The notes: generated by a model from the letters alone, not told the origin. A DNA stretch of 64,000 nt from Flavobacteriia bacterium (GCA_013298525.1 JAAFHW010000001.1:54875-118874), one strand, 5' to 3'; counted from the first letter of the stretch, positions 54,077 to 63,106 are shown. Made by a program: numbers and translations.

Positions 54077-55705
54077 ATGAAATTCAAATTATATATATTA
54101 TTTTTTCTACTTACAACGTCACTTTTTGCGCAAAAAGTCACGACTTCTATTGATTCTACTAAGAAAAAAATCGGAGCCGAATTCAAGTTGACTTTAAAAG
54201 CATCGGTGAATAAAACAGATAAAGTTGTTTTTCCAAAAGCTAAGAATTTTGGAGCTTTAGAAGTTATTGAATCCTATAAAATTGACACGATTAAATCGAA
54301 TGACAAATACGAATTAATCAAAAAATACGGATTGACTCAGTTTGATTCAGGAAAATATACTATTCCAAGAATTCAAATTTTAATTAACGGAAAACCTTCT
54401 TTTTCAGACAGTTTAAAAGTTGAGGTTGCCGATGTAAAAGTTGATACCTTAAAACAGAAAATGTATGAAATTAAAGATGTAATTCCTGTTGAAAGCTCAA
54501 GCGATTGGTGGAAATATCTTTTAGGATTTTTACTTTTAGTTGGATTAGGATTTTTAGCTTTTTGGTTATTCAAAAAGTATTATAAAAAACCAGAAAAAGT
54601 AGAAGAAATCGTTTATAAAACTCCAATTGAAAAAGCAACATCATTATTACAACAATTAGAAAGAAAAGAACTTATTCAACGTGGTGAAATAAAATCGTAT
54701 TATTCCGAATTAACAGATATTGCTAGAACTTACATCGAAGAAGAAATTCATATTCCAGCAATGGAAAGCACGACTTCAGAGTTAATTGTGAGTTTAAGAA
54801 ATGTTGCCAAAAGCAAAAAATTAAAACTTTCTAAAGAAATACTTGAAAATTTAGAAAAAGTATTACAACAAGCCGATTTAGTAAAATTTGCTAAAGTAAA
54901 ACCACTCGATTTTGAAATTGAAGAAGATAAAAAACGAATTACAAGCACAATTGTAACTATTCACAAAGCCATTCCAGAACTAGTTGAAGAAAAAGATGAA
55001 TTAGAGGAGTGGAATGAAGAGCAAAAACAAAAGGCATTAGCCAAAAAAGCATCTCAACAAAAAATGAAACGCCTCAAAAACGCGGTCTTTATAACAGTTT
55101 TAGTTCTTGCATTAACAATTGGAATAACGTCTGCAATAAAAGGATTTGACTTTGTTAAAGATTTTGTTTTAGGTAACGAGACCAAAGAAATAGTAGAAGG
55201 CGAATGGGTTTTAAGTGAGTATGGAAATCCTGGAGTAATTCTAGAAACTCCTAAGGTTTTAAAAAGAATTGACGCTAAAAAATCACTTCCAAGAGAATCG
55301 TATGCCATACTAAAAGAAATGCAATTATTTGAATATGGTGCATTAAATCAGAAGCTATTTATTGGCGTTTCTACTATTAAATTCAAAGATACAACCGATA
55401 TTAAATTTGAAACGGTTTTAGACGGAATAACTAAAAATTGGGAAAAACTTGGAGCACAAAATATGCTTTTCAAACAAGAAGAATTCAATACAGGAAAAGG
55501 TGTAACAGGTGTAAAAGCTTATGGAACAATGACTGTTTTTGATAAAGAAGAGGATGAAAGTGAGAAAATGTATTATGAGATTTTATTGTTTAAACAAGAT
55601 GGTGGTTTGCAACAAATAACAGTAGCTCATAGAGAAGGTGATGAATATGGCGAAAAAATTGGAAAGAGAATTATTAATTCTGCCGAATTAAAACAAGCAC
55701 AATAA
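54077..55705 (+). CDS. Bat-operon membrane protein, BatD-like N-terminus
   Basis: 542 residues. Signal peptide MKFKLYILFFLLTTSLFAQ, a short beta-rich exported domain (about 20-140; IPRIQILINGKPSFSDSLKVEV), a membrane helix (about 153-172), a helical cytoplasmic part (about 185-340), a second hydrophobic stretch (about 343-365), and a C-terminal domain (about 380-540). It lies in the same operon as true BatD but is distinct. Such a DUF4381-like protein is common in Bat operons. The C-terminal domain, EGEWVLSEYGNPGVILETPK, is unfamiliar to me. Confidence 0.75.
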   Translation: MKFKLYILFFLLTTSLFAQKVTTSIDSTKKKIGAEFKLTLKASVNKTDKVVFPKAKNFGALEVIESYKIDTIKSNDKYELIKKYGLTQFDSGKYTIPRIQILINGKPSFSDSLKVEVADVKVDTLKQKMYEIKDVIPVESSSDWWKYLLGFLLLVGLGFLAFWLFKKYYKKPEKVEEIVYKTPIEKATSLLQQLERKELIQRGEIKSYYSELTDIARTYIEEEIHIPAMESTTSELIVSLRNVAKSKKLKLSKEILENLEKVLQQADLVKFAKVKPLDFEIEEDKKRITSTIVTIHKAIPELVEEKDELEEWNEEQKQKALAKKASQQKMKRLKNAVFITVLVLALTIGITSAIKGFDFVKDFVLGNETKEIVEGEWVLSEYGNPGVILETPKVLKRIDAKKSLPRESYAILKEMQLFEYGALNQKLFIGVSTIKFKDTTDIKFETVLDGITKNWEKLGAQNMLFKQEEFNTGKGVTGVKAYGTMTVFDKEEDESEKMYYEILLFKQDGGLQQITVAHREGDEYGEKIGKRIINSAELKQAQ

Positions 55706-55707
55706 CA

Positions 55708-56712
55708 ATGGAAAAAATAAGTTTTTTAAATCCTGAATTTTTTTGGTTGTTTTTGCTAATTCCTATAGCACTAGCTTGGCTTTGGTGGAAAAACAAAGAA
55801 CAAACAGCTACTCTAAAAATAAGTTCCGTTAAAGGATTTAAAGGTTCTAAATCAATTTTAGCAAGGTTAAAACCGCATTTGTCAGGGTTAAGAATTTTGT
55901 CTTTATGTTTTTTAATCATCGCTTTAGCTCGACCACGAACAGTTGATATTAGTAATCAAACCAAAACTACTAAAGGAATCGATATTGTCATGGCAATTGA
56001 CCTTTCTAGTAGTATGTTGGCAAAAGATTTGAAACCCAACAGAATGGAAGCTTTGAAAGAAGTTGCAACTAATTTCGTTGACGCTCGACCAAATGATAGA
56101 ATTGGTGTTGTGGTTTATGCTGGCGAAGCTTATACAAAAACTCCAGTTACAAGCGATAAAGCTATCGTAAAACAAGCTATTTCAGACATTAAATTTGACA
56201 ACGTTCTTCAAGATGGAACGGGAATCGGAATGGGATTGACCACAGCAGTAAATCGATTGAAAGAGAGTAAAGCCAAAAGCAAAATCATTATTCTTTTAAC
56301 TGATGGTGTAAACAATTCAGGATTTATAGAACCAGAAACGGCTTCAGAAATTGCTAAAGAATACGGAATAAAAGTGTATACAATCGGATTAGGAACTAAT
56401 GGTAATGCAATGTTTCCTTATGCTTTCGCACCAAACGGAAAGGATTTTTTATACAAAATGATGCCTGTAGAAATAGACGAGCAGTTAATGAAAACGATTG
56501 CTAAAAACACAGGCGGAAAATATTTCAGAGCAAATAACAATAGTAAGTTAGAAAGTATATACAACGAAATCAATAAACTAGAAACAACAGAAATTGAAGA
56601 ATTGAAATATTATGATTACGACGAAAAATACAGATTATTCGTTATTATCGCAGGAATATTATTATTGATAGAAATCGCATTAAGAAATACAATTTTTAAA
56701 AGTTTTATATAA
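55708..56712 (+). CDS. batA: BatA: VWA-domain membrane protein
   Basis: 334 residues. An N-terminal helix (about 8-23), a second hydrophobic stretch at about 53-70, a VWA domain at about 88-275 and a C-terminal anchor at about 308-325. The metal site is complete: DLSSSML (DxSxS), TGIGMGL and LLTDGVNN. It starts 2 bases after the previous stop codon. BatA-BatE are linked to aerotolerance and envelope integrity in Bacteroides. Confidence 0.93.
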   Translation: MEKISFLNPEFFWLFLLIPIALAWLWWKNKEQTATLKISSVKGFKGSKSILARLKPHLSGLRILSLCFLIIALARPRTVDISNQTKTTKGIDIVMAIDLSSSMLAKDLKPNRMEALKEVATNFVDARPNDRIGVVVYAGEAYTKTPVTSDKAIVKQAISDIKFDNVLQDGTGIGMGLTTAVNRLKESKAKSKIIILLTDGVNNSGFIEPETASEIAKEYGIKVYTIGLGTNGNAMFPYAFAPNGKDFLYKMMPVEIDEQLMKTIAKNTGGKYFRANNNSKLESIYNEINKLETTEIEELKYYDYDEKYRLFVIIAGILLLIEIALRNTIFKSFI

Positions 56713-56748
56713 AAGTCAGAACAAATAAGGTTTAGAATTAGAGAGCAA

Positions 56749-56783
56749 ATCTAATATCTAATATCAAAAATCTAATATTTAAT
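56749..56783 (+). repeat. Five heptads running into the BatB start codon
   Basis: ATCTAAT (56749), ATCTAAT, ATCAAAA, ATCTAAT, ATTTAAT, exactly in phase; the last unit overlaps the first two bases of the ATG at 56782. No inverted partner arm is obvious. Confidence 0.8.
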
Positions 56784-57825
56784 GTACGAATTAGAAGAAA
56801 AAGGTTATTTATATTTATTATTCATCATCCCAATATTGGTGGTGCTTTTTCTCTATGTTCAATTTTGGAAAAGAAAAAAGCAGAAAGAATTTGGAGATTT
56901 AGATTTGATTCAAAAATTGAGTCCTGAGAAATCTACTTTTAAGCCGATTTTGAAAATGGTTTTGTTTTTATTAGGACTTACGTTTATTATTATCGGATTG
57001 GTTAATCCTAAAATGGGAACCAAAGTTGAAAAAGTAAAACGTCAAGGAATCGATATTGTTTTTGCAGTTGACGTTTCTAAAAGTATGCTTGCAGAAGATG
57101 TTGCACCTAATAGATTAGAGAAAAGTAAACAATTGGTTTCACAATTAATCAATCAATTAGGAAGTGATAGAATTGGAATTATTGCCTATTCAGGAAGTGC
57201 TTTTCCGGTTTTACCAATGACTTCAGATTATGCTGTGGCAAAAATGTTTCTTCAAAGTATGAATCCGGCAATGATTTCTTCTCAAGGAACATCTATAGAC
57301 CAAGCTATTGACTTAGCCAATATTAAGTTTTTTGACAAAAAAGACAAAACAAATAAGTTGTTGATACTAATTTCTGATGGAGAAGACCACACAGATAATG
57401 CAGAAACAGCCGCAGAAGACGCTCAGAAGAATGGAATAAAAATTATAACTATTGGAGTAGGAACAGAAAAAGGAGGTCCAATTCCATTAAAAAGAAATGG
57501 AGTTGTTGAGAGTTTCCAACGTGACAAAGACGATCAAGTTGTTATCACTAAAAGAAATGCAGAAATTCTTTCGAAAATAGCTAACAGTTCAAAAGGAGGA
57601 TATGTTGATGGAAATTCAACCAAAGTTGTAGTTGATTACGTGAAAAAAGTGATTGATAACACTGAAAAAACGGAATTTGGCGCTACACAAATGGCCGATT
57701 TAAAATCACAGTTTCAGTGGTTTTTAGGTTTCGGATTTTTCTTATTGTTTTTAGACACATTTTTGTTGGAAAGAAGAACCAAATGGGTTAGAAAAATGAA
57801 TTTATTTAATGAAGAGAAAAAATAG
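56782..57825 (+). CDS. batB: BatB: VWA-domain membrane protein
   Basis: 347 residues, a paralogue of BatA: helix at about 10-27, second hydrophobic segment at about 58-74, VWA at about 88-285 with the metal site DVSKSML, GTSIDQAI and LISDGEDH, and a C-terminal anchor at about 312-330. The start follows the ATCTAAT heptad tract directly. BatC follows with a hairpin (AGAATTT / AAATTCT, 57824-57840) in between. Confidence 0.92.
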   Translation: MYELEEKGYLYLLFIIPILVVLFLYVQFWKRKKQKEFGDLDLIQKLSPEKSTFKPILKMVLFLLGLTFIIIGLVNPKMGTKVEKVKRQGIDIVFAVDVSKSMLAEDVAPNRLEKSKQLVSQLINQLGSDRIGIIAYSGSAFPVLPMTSDYAVAKMFLQSMNPAMISSQGTSIDQAIDLANIKFFDKKDKTNKLLILISDGEDHTDNAETAAEDAQKNGIKIITIGVGTEKGGPIPLKRNGVVESFQRDKDDQVVITKRNAEILSKIANSSKGGYVDGNSTKVVVDYVKKVIDNTEKTEFGATQMADLKSQFQWFLGFGFFLLFLDTFLLERRTKWVRKMNLFNEEKK

Positions 57826-57853
57826 AATTTCACAAATTCTTTGCAAAAACACA

Positions 57854-58582
57854 ATGAAAAAAATTATCACATTACTTTTAGTTCTAATCTCTTTTGCAAC
57901 AAAAGCACAAGAGAAAGATAAGTTTTTGCCTAAAGGAAACGAAGAATTTGCAGAAAAAAAATATGCCGATGCTGAAGCAAATTATAGAATTTCACAATCT
58001 AAATTCAAGAAAAAAGCAGTTTCCTCTTATAATTTAGGTACATCAATTTATAAGCAAAATCAACATTCTGAAGCAAAATACCAATTTGCAAAAGCCATTC
58101 AAGATGCTAAGACAAAACCCGAAAAACACAAAGCCTTTCATAATCTTGGGAATGTTTTGATGAAAGAAAAAGAATATCAAGGTGCCGTTGAAGCTTATAA
58201 AAACGCATTGAGAAACAATCCAAACGATGAAGAAACTCGATACAATTATGCTTTGGCAAAAAAAATGCTAAAAGACAATCCACCACCAGAAAAACCTAAA
58301 GAGAATAAAAAAGACCAAGAGAAAGAAAAAAAAGAGGAAAAGAAAGAGCCTGAAAAAGATAACGATAAAAACAAGGACAAAAATAAAGATAAAAAAGACG
58401 GTAACGACGATAAAGATAAGGATAAAGGGAATCAACCTCAACAACCTAAACCGTCTGGTGCGTCAAAACAACGAATAGATAATTTGCTTGATGCAGTGAA
58501 CAACGAAGAGAAAAAAGTTCAAGAAAAAGTAAATGCACAAAAGGCATTAGCAAATCCTAAAAAACCTGAAAAAGATTGGTAG
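57854..58582 (+). CDS. batC: BatC: TPR protein with charged tail
   Basis: 242 residues from the ATG that gives signal peptide MKKIITLLLVLISFATKAQ; an in-frame ATG at 57809 would overlap batB and bury the signal. TPR helices span about 20-140 (YNLGTSIYKQNQHSEAKYQF, FHNLGNVLMKEKEYQGAVEAY). Residues about 150-200 are a Lys/Asp/Glu-rich, probably disordered linker. Periplasmic, and thought to hold the Bat proteins together. Confidence 0.9.
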   Translation: MKKIITLLLVLISFATKAQEKDKFLPKGNEEFAEKKYADAEANYRISQSKFKKKAVSSYNLGTSIYKQNQHSEAKYQFAKAIQDAKTKPEKHKAFHNLGNVLMKEKEYQGAVEAYKNALRNNPNDEETRYNYALAKKMLKDNPPPEKPKENKKDQEKEKKEEKKEPEKDNDKNKDKNKDKKDGNDDKDKDKGNQPQQPKPSGASKQRIDNLLDAVNNEEKKVQEKVNAQKALANPKKPEKDW

Positions 58583-58598
58583 TTATTTTATAATTACA

Positions 58599-60374
58599 AT
58601 GCAGAAGATGAGAAGAATAGTAATTTTAATTGTTTTATTTTTAGCTAATTCACTAGTTGCTCAAGTAAAATTTGAAGCAAATGTGAGCAAAAATACTTTG
58701 GGCTTAAATGAAAGAGTTCGAATTGAGTTTTCAATGAACGAAGATGGTGATAATTTTGTTCCGCCAAACTTTGAAGCTAGTGGTTTTAGAGTAGTTGGTG
58801 GACCAAGTCAATCTATTAGTGAATCTTGGGTTAATGGAAGAGGTTCATTTCAAAAAACTTACTCTTATGTATTGTTGCCATTAAAAAAAGGAAACTTGGT
58901 TATCAAACAAGCTCTAATTGAAATTAATGGTCAGATATACAAAACATTACCAATAAAAATTACGGTAACTAATGCAGTAAACCAACCAAATGATGCCAAT
59001 GATCCTGCAACCGTTAGAGCAGATAATAATTTATATTTAGTTGCTGATATTTCTAAAACTAATCCTTATGTAAATGAACCTATAACAGTGGTTTATAAAC
59101 TATATTTTAGTTACAATATTAATATTACTAACTGGCAAGAACTGAATAAGCCAAAGTACAAAGATTTTTGGAGTCAAAATATAGATGTAAAACAGCTAGT
59201 TGCAGAAGAAGGAATGTTTAAAGGAGAGCGTTATCGCTATGTAGTTTTAAGAAAAACGGTACTTTATCCACAAAAAGCAGGAAAACTTGTTATAGAGCCA
59301 TTGTCTTTAGATATTGATTGTCAAGTTCCAAGAGGAAGACCAAACTTTTTTGGTCAAGTTCAACTTGTAGACGATAGTAAAAGAGTTTCAACAGGAAGTA
59401 AAGTTATAGACGTAAAACCACTACCAGAAGCTGGAAAACCTGCAAATTTTACAGGAGCAGTTGGAAAATTTAATTTTAGTGTTCTTCCCTCCAAAACAAC
59501 TTTGAAAAATGGAGAATCTCTTGACTTAGACATTAAAGTAACAGGAGTTGGAAACTTAAAATTATTTAATTTACCAAAGCCTGTTGTGCCTTCAGAACTT
59601 GAAATGTATGATCCAGAACATTCAGAAAATGTTTCCACGCCATTATCTGGAATGACAGGAAGTATTTCCGATAGATATACCATTATTCCGCAATCTAAAG
59701 GAAATTTTCCGATTAAAGGTTTGGAATTTTCTTATTTTGATCTTTCAACAGGAAGCTATAAAACAATTGCTTCTCCAAACATTATGTTGAATGTTTTGGA
59801 TGGACCAGGAGTTGTAAATTCTAATGTAAATTCTGCAGATGCTACCTCAAAAACTGTAGCAACACCTTCAAAATCATTCGTCTTTATCAAACAAAAAACG
59901 GATTTAGAAAGTATAGAATCAGACGATTTCCTAGGTTCAGGATTGTTTTATGGATTATTGTTTTTGCCATTTTTACTAATTCCAATTCTAATAATTTACA
60001 AAAAGCGAAAAGATACTCAAGATGCTGATATTATTGGAAATAAAACTAAAAAAGCAAATGCTCTGGCAAAGAAATATTTATCGGAAGCCAAAAAGCAAAT
60101 CAATAATAAAGAGCCTTTTTATATTGCATTAGAAAAAGCAATGCACAATTTCTTGAAAGCCAAATTAAATATTGAAACTTCAGAAATGAGCAAAGATAAA
60201 ATCACTGAAATTCTGCTTTCGCGAAATGCAAATTCTGAAACGGTGACAGAATTTATAACCTTGACCGAAAGTTGTGAATTAGCACGATATGCGCCATCAA
60301 CAAGCACTATAATTCATCAAGATTATGACAAAGCTGTTGAAATAATTTCGAGTTTAGAAAAACAAATTAAATAG
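58599..60374 (+). CDS. batD: BatD: large exported membrane protein
   Basis: 591 residues; an ATG three codons later is equally possible. Signal peptide MQKMRRIVILIVLFLANSLVAQ. The exported part (about 23-440) has repeated beta-sandwich domains typical of BatD (NVSKNTLGLNERVRIEFSM, GNLKLFNLPKP). One membrane helix lies at about 447-467, followed by a helical cytoplasmic tail. It starts 16 bases after the batC stop. Confidence 0.92.
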   Translation: MQKMRRIVILIVLFLANSLVAQVKFEANVSKNTLGLNERVRIEFSMNEDGDNFVPPNFEASGFRVVGGPSQSISESWVNGRGSFQKTYSYVLLPLKKGNLVIKQALIEINGQIYKTLPIKITVTNAVNQPNDANDPATVRADNNLYLVADISKTNPYVNEPITVVYKLYFSYNINITNWQELNKPKYKDFWSQNIDVKQLVAEEGMFKGERYRYVVLRKTVLYPQKAGKLVIEPLSLDIDCQVPRGRPNFFGQVQLVDDSKRVSTGSKVIDVKPLPEAGKPANFTGAVGKFNFSVLPSKTTLKNGESLDLDIKVTGVGNLKLFNLPKPVVPSELEMYDPEHSENVSTPLSGMTGSISDRYTIIPQSKGNFPIKGLEFSYFDLSTGSYKTIASPNIMLNVLDGPGVVNSNVNSADATSKTVATPSKSFVFIKQKTDLESIESDDFLGSGLFYGLLFLPFLLIPILIIYKKRKDTQDADIIGNKTKKANALAKKYLSEAKKQINNKEPFYIALEKAMHNFLKAKLNIETSEMSKDKITEILLSRNANSETVTEFITLTESCELARYAPSTSTIIHQDYDKAVEIISSLEKQIK

Positions 60375-60379
60375 TAATC

Positions 60380-61132
60380 ATGAAGAAGTTTTTTTATTTA
60401 TTTCTATTTATTTCTGCATCTGTTTTTGCAACGGATATTTCTAATCCTTTTGTAGATGGAAATATCCAATACAACGACGGAAAATATGAAGCAGCAATTA
60501 CTAGCTACGAAAGTGTTTTGGCAAATGGTCAACAATCGGCTGAGTTATATTTCAACCTCGGAAATTGTTATTATAAATTGCATAAAGTTGCGCCAGCCAT
60601 TTACAATTACGAAAAGGCATTACAACTAAATCCAAATGATCCGGAAATTCAAACCAATTTAGATTTTGCCCGAAAAATGGCAATCGATGATATCAAAATC
60701 ATTCCAAAAGTTGGTTTCGATAAATTAATTTCAGATTTTACTTCATGTTATCGCTACGACACTTGGGCTTGGATTGCGGTTGCGTTCGCATTTATATTTT
60801 TAGCATTTTTCATCGGATATTATTTCTCTCCAACAGCTTTCAAGAAACGAATGTACTTTTCAGGAATGTTCCTGGTTTTAATTGTAATTATCATTTCGGT
60901 TTTCTCAGGGATTTTCGAAAAAAATCGATTAACAACTGAAAGACTAGCCATAGTTTTTGCTGAAACAGCATCAGTAAAAGGAGAACCAAAAGCATCAAGC
61001 CCAGAAACGATTTTACTTCACGAAGGAACAAAAGTCTATATTCTAGAAAGCATAGCCAATTGGAAAAAAGTTCAACTTACCGATGAAACTATAGGTTGGA
61101 TTAGTGATGAAGCGATTAAAGAATTGAATTAA
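60380..61132 (+). CDS. batE: BatE: TPR and SH3 membrane protein
   Basis: 250 residues. Signal peptide MKKFFYLFLFISASVFA, TPR helices (about 22-105; LYFNLGNCYYKLHKVAPAIY), two membrane helices (about 131-149 and 160-177), and a C-terminal bacterial SH3 domain (about 190-250; EGTKVYILESIANWKKVQL, GWISDEAI). Last Bat gene, 5 bases after batD. A truncated heptad element follows its stop. Confidence 0.92.
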   Translation: MKKFFYLFLFISASVFATDISNPFVDGNIQYNDGKYEAAITSYESVLANGQQSAELYFNLGNCYYKLHKVAPAIYNYEKALQLNPNDPEIQTNLDFARKMAIDDIKIIPKVGFDKLISDFTSCYRYDTWAWIAVAFAFIFLAFFIGYYFSPTAFKKRMYFSGMFLVLIVIIISVFSGIFEKNRLTTERLAIVFAETASVKGEPKASSPETILLHEGTKVYILESIANWKKVQLTDETIGWISDEAIKELN

Positions 61133-61160
61133 AGTTGGCAGTGTTCAGTGTTCAGTTTTA
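61133..61160 (+). repeat. Truncated heptad element after batE
   Basis: AGTTGGC, AGTGTTC, AGTGTTC, AGTTTTA: the left arm only of the 51003-51074 / 53137-53206 family, starting right after the batE stop. Confidence 0.75.
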
Positions 61161-61184
61161 TATAGTTTATCGACACCGTTTGTC

Positions 61185-61197
61185 ATTCCGTAGGAAT
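61185..61197. repeat. Small palindrome ATTCC-GTA-GGAAT
   Basis: ATTCC (61185-61189) and GGAAT (61193-61197), within GTCATTCCGTAGGAATCT. It looks like a REP-type palindrome of the kind scattered in flavobacterial genomes. Confidence 0.4.
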
Positions 61198-61242
61198 CTT
61201 ATTTTTGATTTGAACCTATGAATTAAAAATATATTATATCAA

Positions 61243-61518
61243 ATGGAGAATAACAATAAAGGAGTTTTTTTAATTTTATTTTTAGGTTTTTTAACTCCAA
61301 TAATGATGCAATTTGTTCCTGTTGAAGGAGGTGGCGTTAGTTTAATATTCGTTTTAACTGTTCCAATTTTAATAGGGATTTCAATACTATTTTCCATTAT
61401 ATATTTTTATCTTGATAAATGGGAATTTACATTAGAAAGAAAAAAGTTGATTTTATTATTTTTCTGTGCTACTTTAATTGCGTTAGCTCTAATGCTTTAT
61501 CCATATAGACAATATTGA
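61243..61518 (+). CDS. Small membrane protein, three hydrophobic segments
   Basis: 91 residues: GVFLILFLGFLTPIMMQFV, GVSLIFVLTVPILIGISILF and LILLFFCATLIALALMLYPY form three likely helices, with a short charged segment KWEFTLERKK between the last two. No signal peptide and no recognised family. It is convergent with cvpA (9 bases apart), without a clear terminator between them. Confidence 0.6.
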   Translation: MENNNKGVFLILFLGFLTPIMMQFVPVEGGGVSLIFVLTVPILIGISILFSIIYFYLDKWEFTLERKKLILLFFCATLIALALMLYPYRQY

Positions 61519-61526
61519 AAATTTAA

Positions 61527-62018
61527 CTAAACCTTTTCCTTCAAATCCTTAAACCAATCCGTTAAAACCGGCAACATAAATTCAGAAGTTTTTAATATTG
61601 GATTGAAAAAGATTGAATTCTCTTGGGTTTCTTTACTTACTAAAGCATCATTAATATTTACTTTTTGGAATAAACTCAAAACGATGCCTAACAATAAAGT
61701 GGTTTTCAAGACGGCAAAAAATGCGCCTCCCAGTTTATTCAACCAACCTAAAAATACAAAATCAGCAATTTTAGAAAATACTTTTGCTAACAAGTGAATA
61801 GCAATTACTACAATAAGTAAAGTAATTATAAATGCAGCAACTTTTGCTGTTTTGCTATCTCCAATAAAACTTCCAACAACGTAAGAGAATTTTACCGCAA
61901 TATAAATTCCAACAAAAAACGAAATCAATGAAGCCAATTCAACAAACAATCCGTTTCGCAAACCTTTAAAAGCTGCAAAACCCAACAAAACAGCAAAAAT
62001 AATATCGATAAATCCCAT
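61527..62018 (-). CDS. cvpA: CvpA family membrane protein
   Basis: 163 residues with four predicted membrane helices, the CvpA / colicin V production layout. The N-terminus reads MGFIDIIFAVLLGFAAFKGLRNG, and a conserved GGAFFAVLKTTLLLGIVLS comes later. Inner membrane. Its role outside E. coli is unclear; links to envelope stress have been reported. Confidence 0.9.
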   Translation of the reverse strand: MGFIDIIFAVLLGFAAFKGLRNGLFVELASLISFFVGIYIAVKFSYVVGSFIGDSKTAKVAAFIITLLIVVIAIHLLAKVFSKIADFVFLGWLNKLGGAFFAVLKTTLLLGIVLSLFQKVNINDALVSKETQENSIFFNPILKTSEFMLPVLTDWFKDLKEKV

Positions 62019-62049
62019 AAATTTAATAAAAGTGAGCGGTAAAGATATA

Positions 62050-62161
62050 AGAATATAGAAAATAGAACAAAGAGAAAAGATGGTAAATGTGATATATTTG
62101 CAAACTAATAGAAAATTGTAGTTGAAAAGTCTATTCTCTTTTCTCTATTTTCTTTTCTCTA
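62050..62161 (+). repeat. Paired heptad tracts flanking a promoter box
   Basis: Left tract 62050-62080: AGAATAT, AGAAAAT, AGAACAA, AGAGAAA, AGA. Right tract 62134-62161: TTCTCTT, TTCTCTA, TTTTCTT, TTCTCTA. The tracts are partly complementary and enclose a TATATTTG box (62093-62100). The right tract ends 10 bases before the next ATG. Confidence 0.7.
62093..62100 (+). promoter_or_regulatory. Candidate -7 promoter box (TATATTTG)
   Basis: Matches TAnnTTTG, 71 bases upstream of the ATG at 62172, between two heptad tracts. No TTG at the normal distance. Confidence 0.4.
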
Positions 62162-62171
62162 AATAAAAAAA

Positions 62172-62528
62172 ATGTCTCGAGATATACAACTAAAAGAACG
62201 ATGGGAAAAAGTCGTTGAAATCCTTTCCAATCAATTTGCCGAAGGAGAACAACTTGACTTAGATGCAATAATATACTTAATTGGAGTTCAAGAACTTGGA
62301 AAATTCCAACAGTTATTTAAAAAAGACGAAAAAGTAAACCTAATGCACATTGCCATTTGTAGATTATTAGAACCTTATGGTTACTACGAATTCGAATTTT
62401 TCGATAAAGACGGATGGCCTCATTACAAAGTAAAAGAAGAATTACCACCATTAAAAGCAGGAGAACAAACTATTTTAATGAAAGATGCGATTGTCAATTA
62501 TTTCATAGAAAAAGAACTTATTGATTAA
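62172..62528 (+). CDS. Conserved-looking cytoplasmic protein of unknown function
   Basis: 118 residues, soluble and acidic, no signal peptide. It begins MSRDIQLKERWEKVVEILSN and contains IIYLIGVQELGKFQQLFKKD, CRLLEPYGYYEFEFFDKDGW and HYKVKEELPPL. It looks like a compact helical domain with a beta hairpin. I recall similar flavobacterial hypothetical proteins near pheS but cannot give a function. Its 3' end overlaps the next ORF if that gene uses the TTG start. Confidence 0.7.
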   Translation: MSRDIQLKERWEKVVEILSNQFAEGEQLDLDAIIYLIGVQELGKFQQLFKKDEKVNLMHIAICRLLEPYGYYEFEFFDKDGWPHYKVKEELPPLKAGEQTILMKDAIVNYFIEKELID

Positions 62529-63066
62529 CTTTTTAATAGTGCAAAAGGAAATTAATATAATTCACGAGATTACACCTTATAAAAATAGAATAAAATATTA
62601 TATTCTAACTTTTATAGGATGCATTTCGCTATTTGGTATTTTTTTCTTGATAAATAACAAAGTTGAAGATTTTGGTTTAATAATTTTAATTGTTTTAATA
62701 GTTTTTGGAGGATTTGTGTTTAAAGAGATTTTAAAAACCAAATTATACCTTGCAGACTTTTTTTCTGATTCTAATTTAGTTAAAATCATTTATTTCAAAG
62801 GGTCAAATGAATATAATTTTGAAACAAACATTGACAATATTGAGGTACAAATTAGAAATACATCTGTTAAATCAAATTTTAATTTTGAAATTATCATTCT
62901 TGTTAATGATTTAAAATTCACTCTTAACAAAGATTTTGATTGGAATTTTACGGAAATGAAATTACTTTTTGAATATATAAGATTCCATAAAAATATTTTA
63001 TTCACTGAAAAAGAAAAAGATTTGCTCTCTAGAATAGATAATTATATTGAAAAAGTGCCATTTTAA
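62521..63066 (+). CDS. Membrane protein of unknown function
   Basis: Up to 181 residues. No ATG lies near the beginning of the frame: TTG at 62521 overlaps the previous gene's end by 8 bases, and GTG at 62539 is the other choice. Two hydrophobic segments (YILTFIGCISLFGIFFLI, FGLIILIVLIVFGGFVF) are followed by a soluble domain with IYFKGSNEYNFETNIDNIEV and a C-terminal helix. No known family. The last gene before pheS. Confidence 0.6.
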   Translation: MINFLIVQKEINIIHEITPYKNRIKYYILTFIGCISLFGIFFLINNKVEDFGLIILIVLIVFGGFVFKEILKTKLYLADFFSDSNLVKIIYFKGSNEYNFETNIDNIEVQIRNTSVKSNFNFEIIILVNDLKFTLNKDFDWNFTEMKLLFEYIRFHKNILFTEKEKDLLSRIDNYIEKVPF

Positions 63067-63075
63067 AAAACTTCA

Positions 63076-63103
63076 AACTCGCAACACGCAACTCGCAACT
63101 TTT
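63076..63103 (+). repeat. Heptad tract upstream of pheS
   Basis: AACTCGC, AACACGC, AACTCGC, AACTTTT in 7-base phase, just before the pheS -7 box. Confidence 0.7.
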
Positions 63104-63106
63104 CCT

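Noticed and set aside
57809..57853. Upstream ATG of batC overlapping batB
   Set aside because: The ATG at 57854 gives a clean signal peptide; the longer form would bury it.
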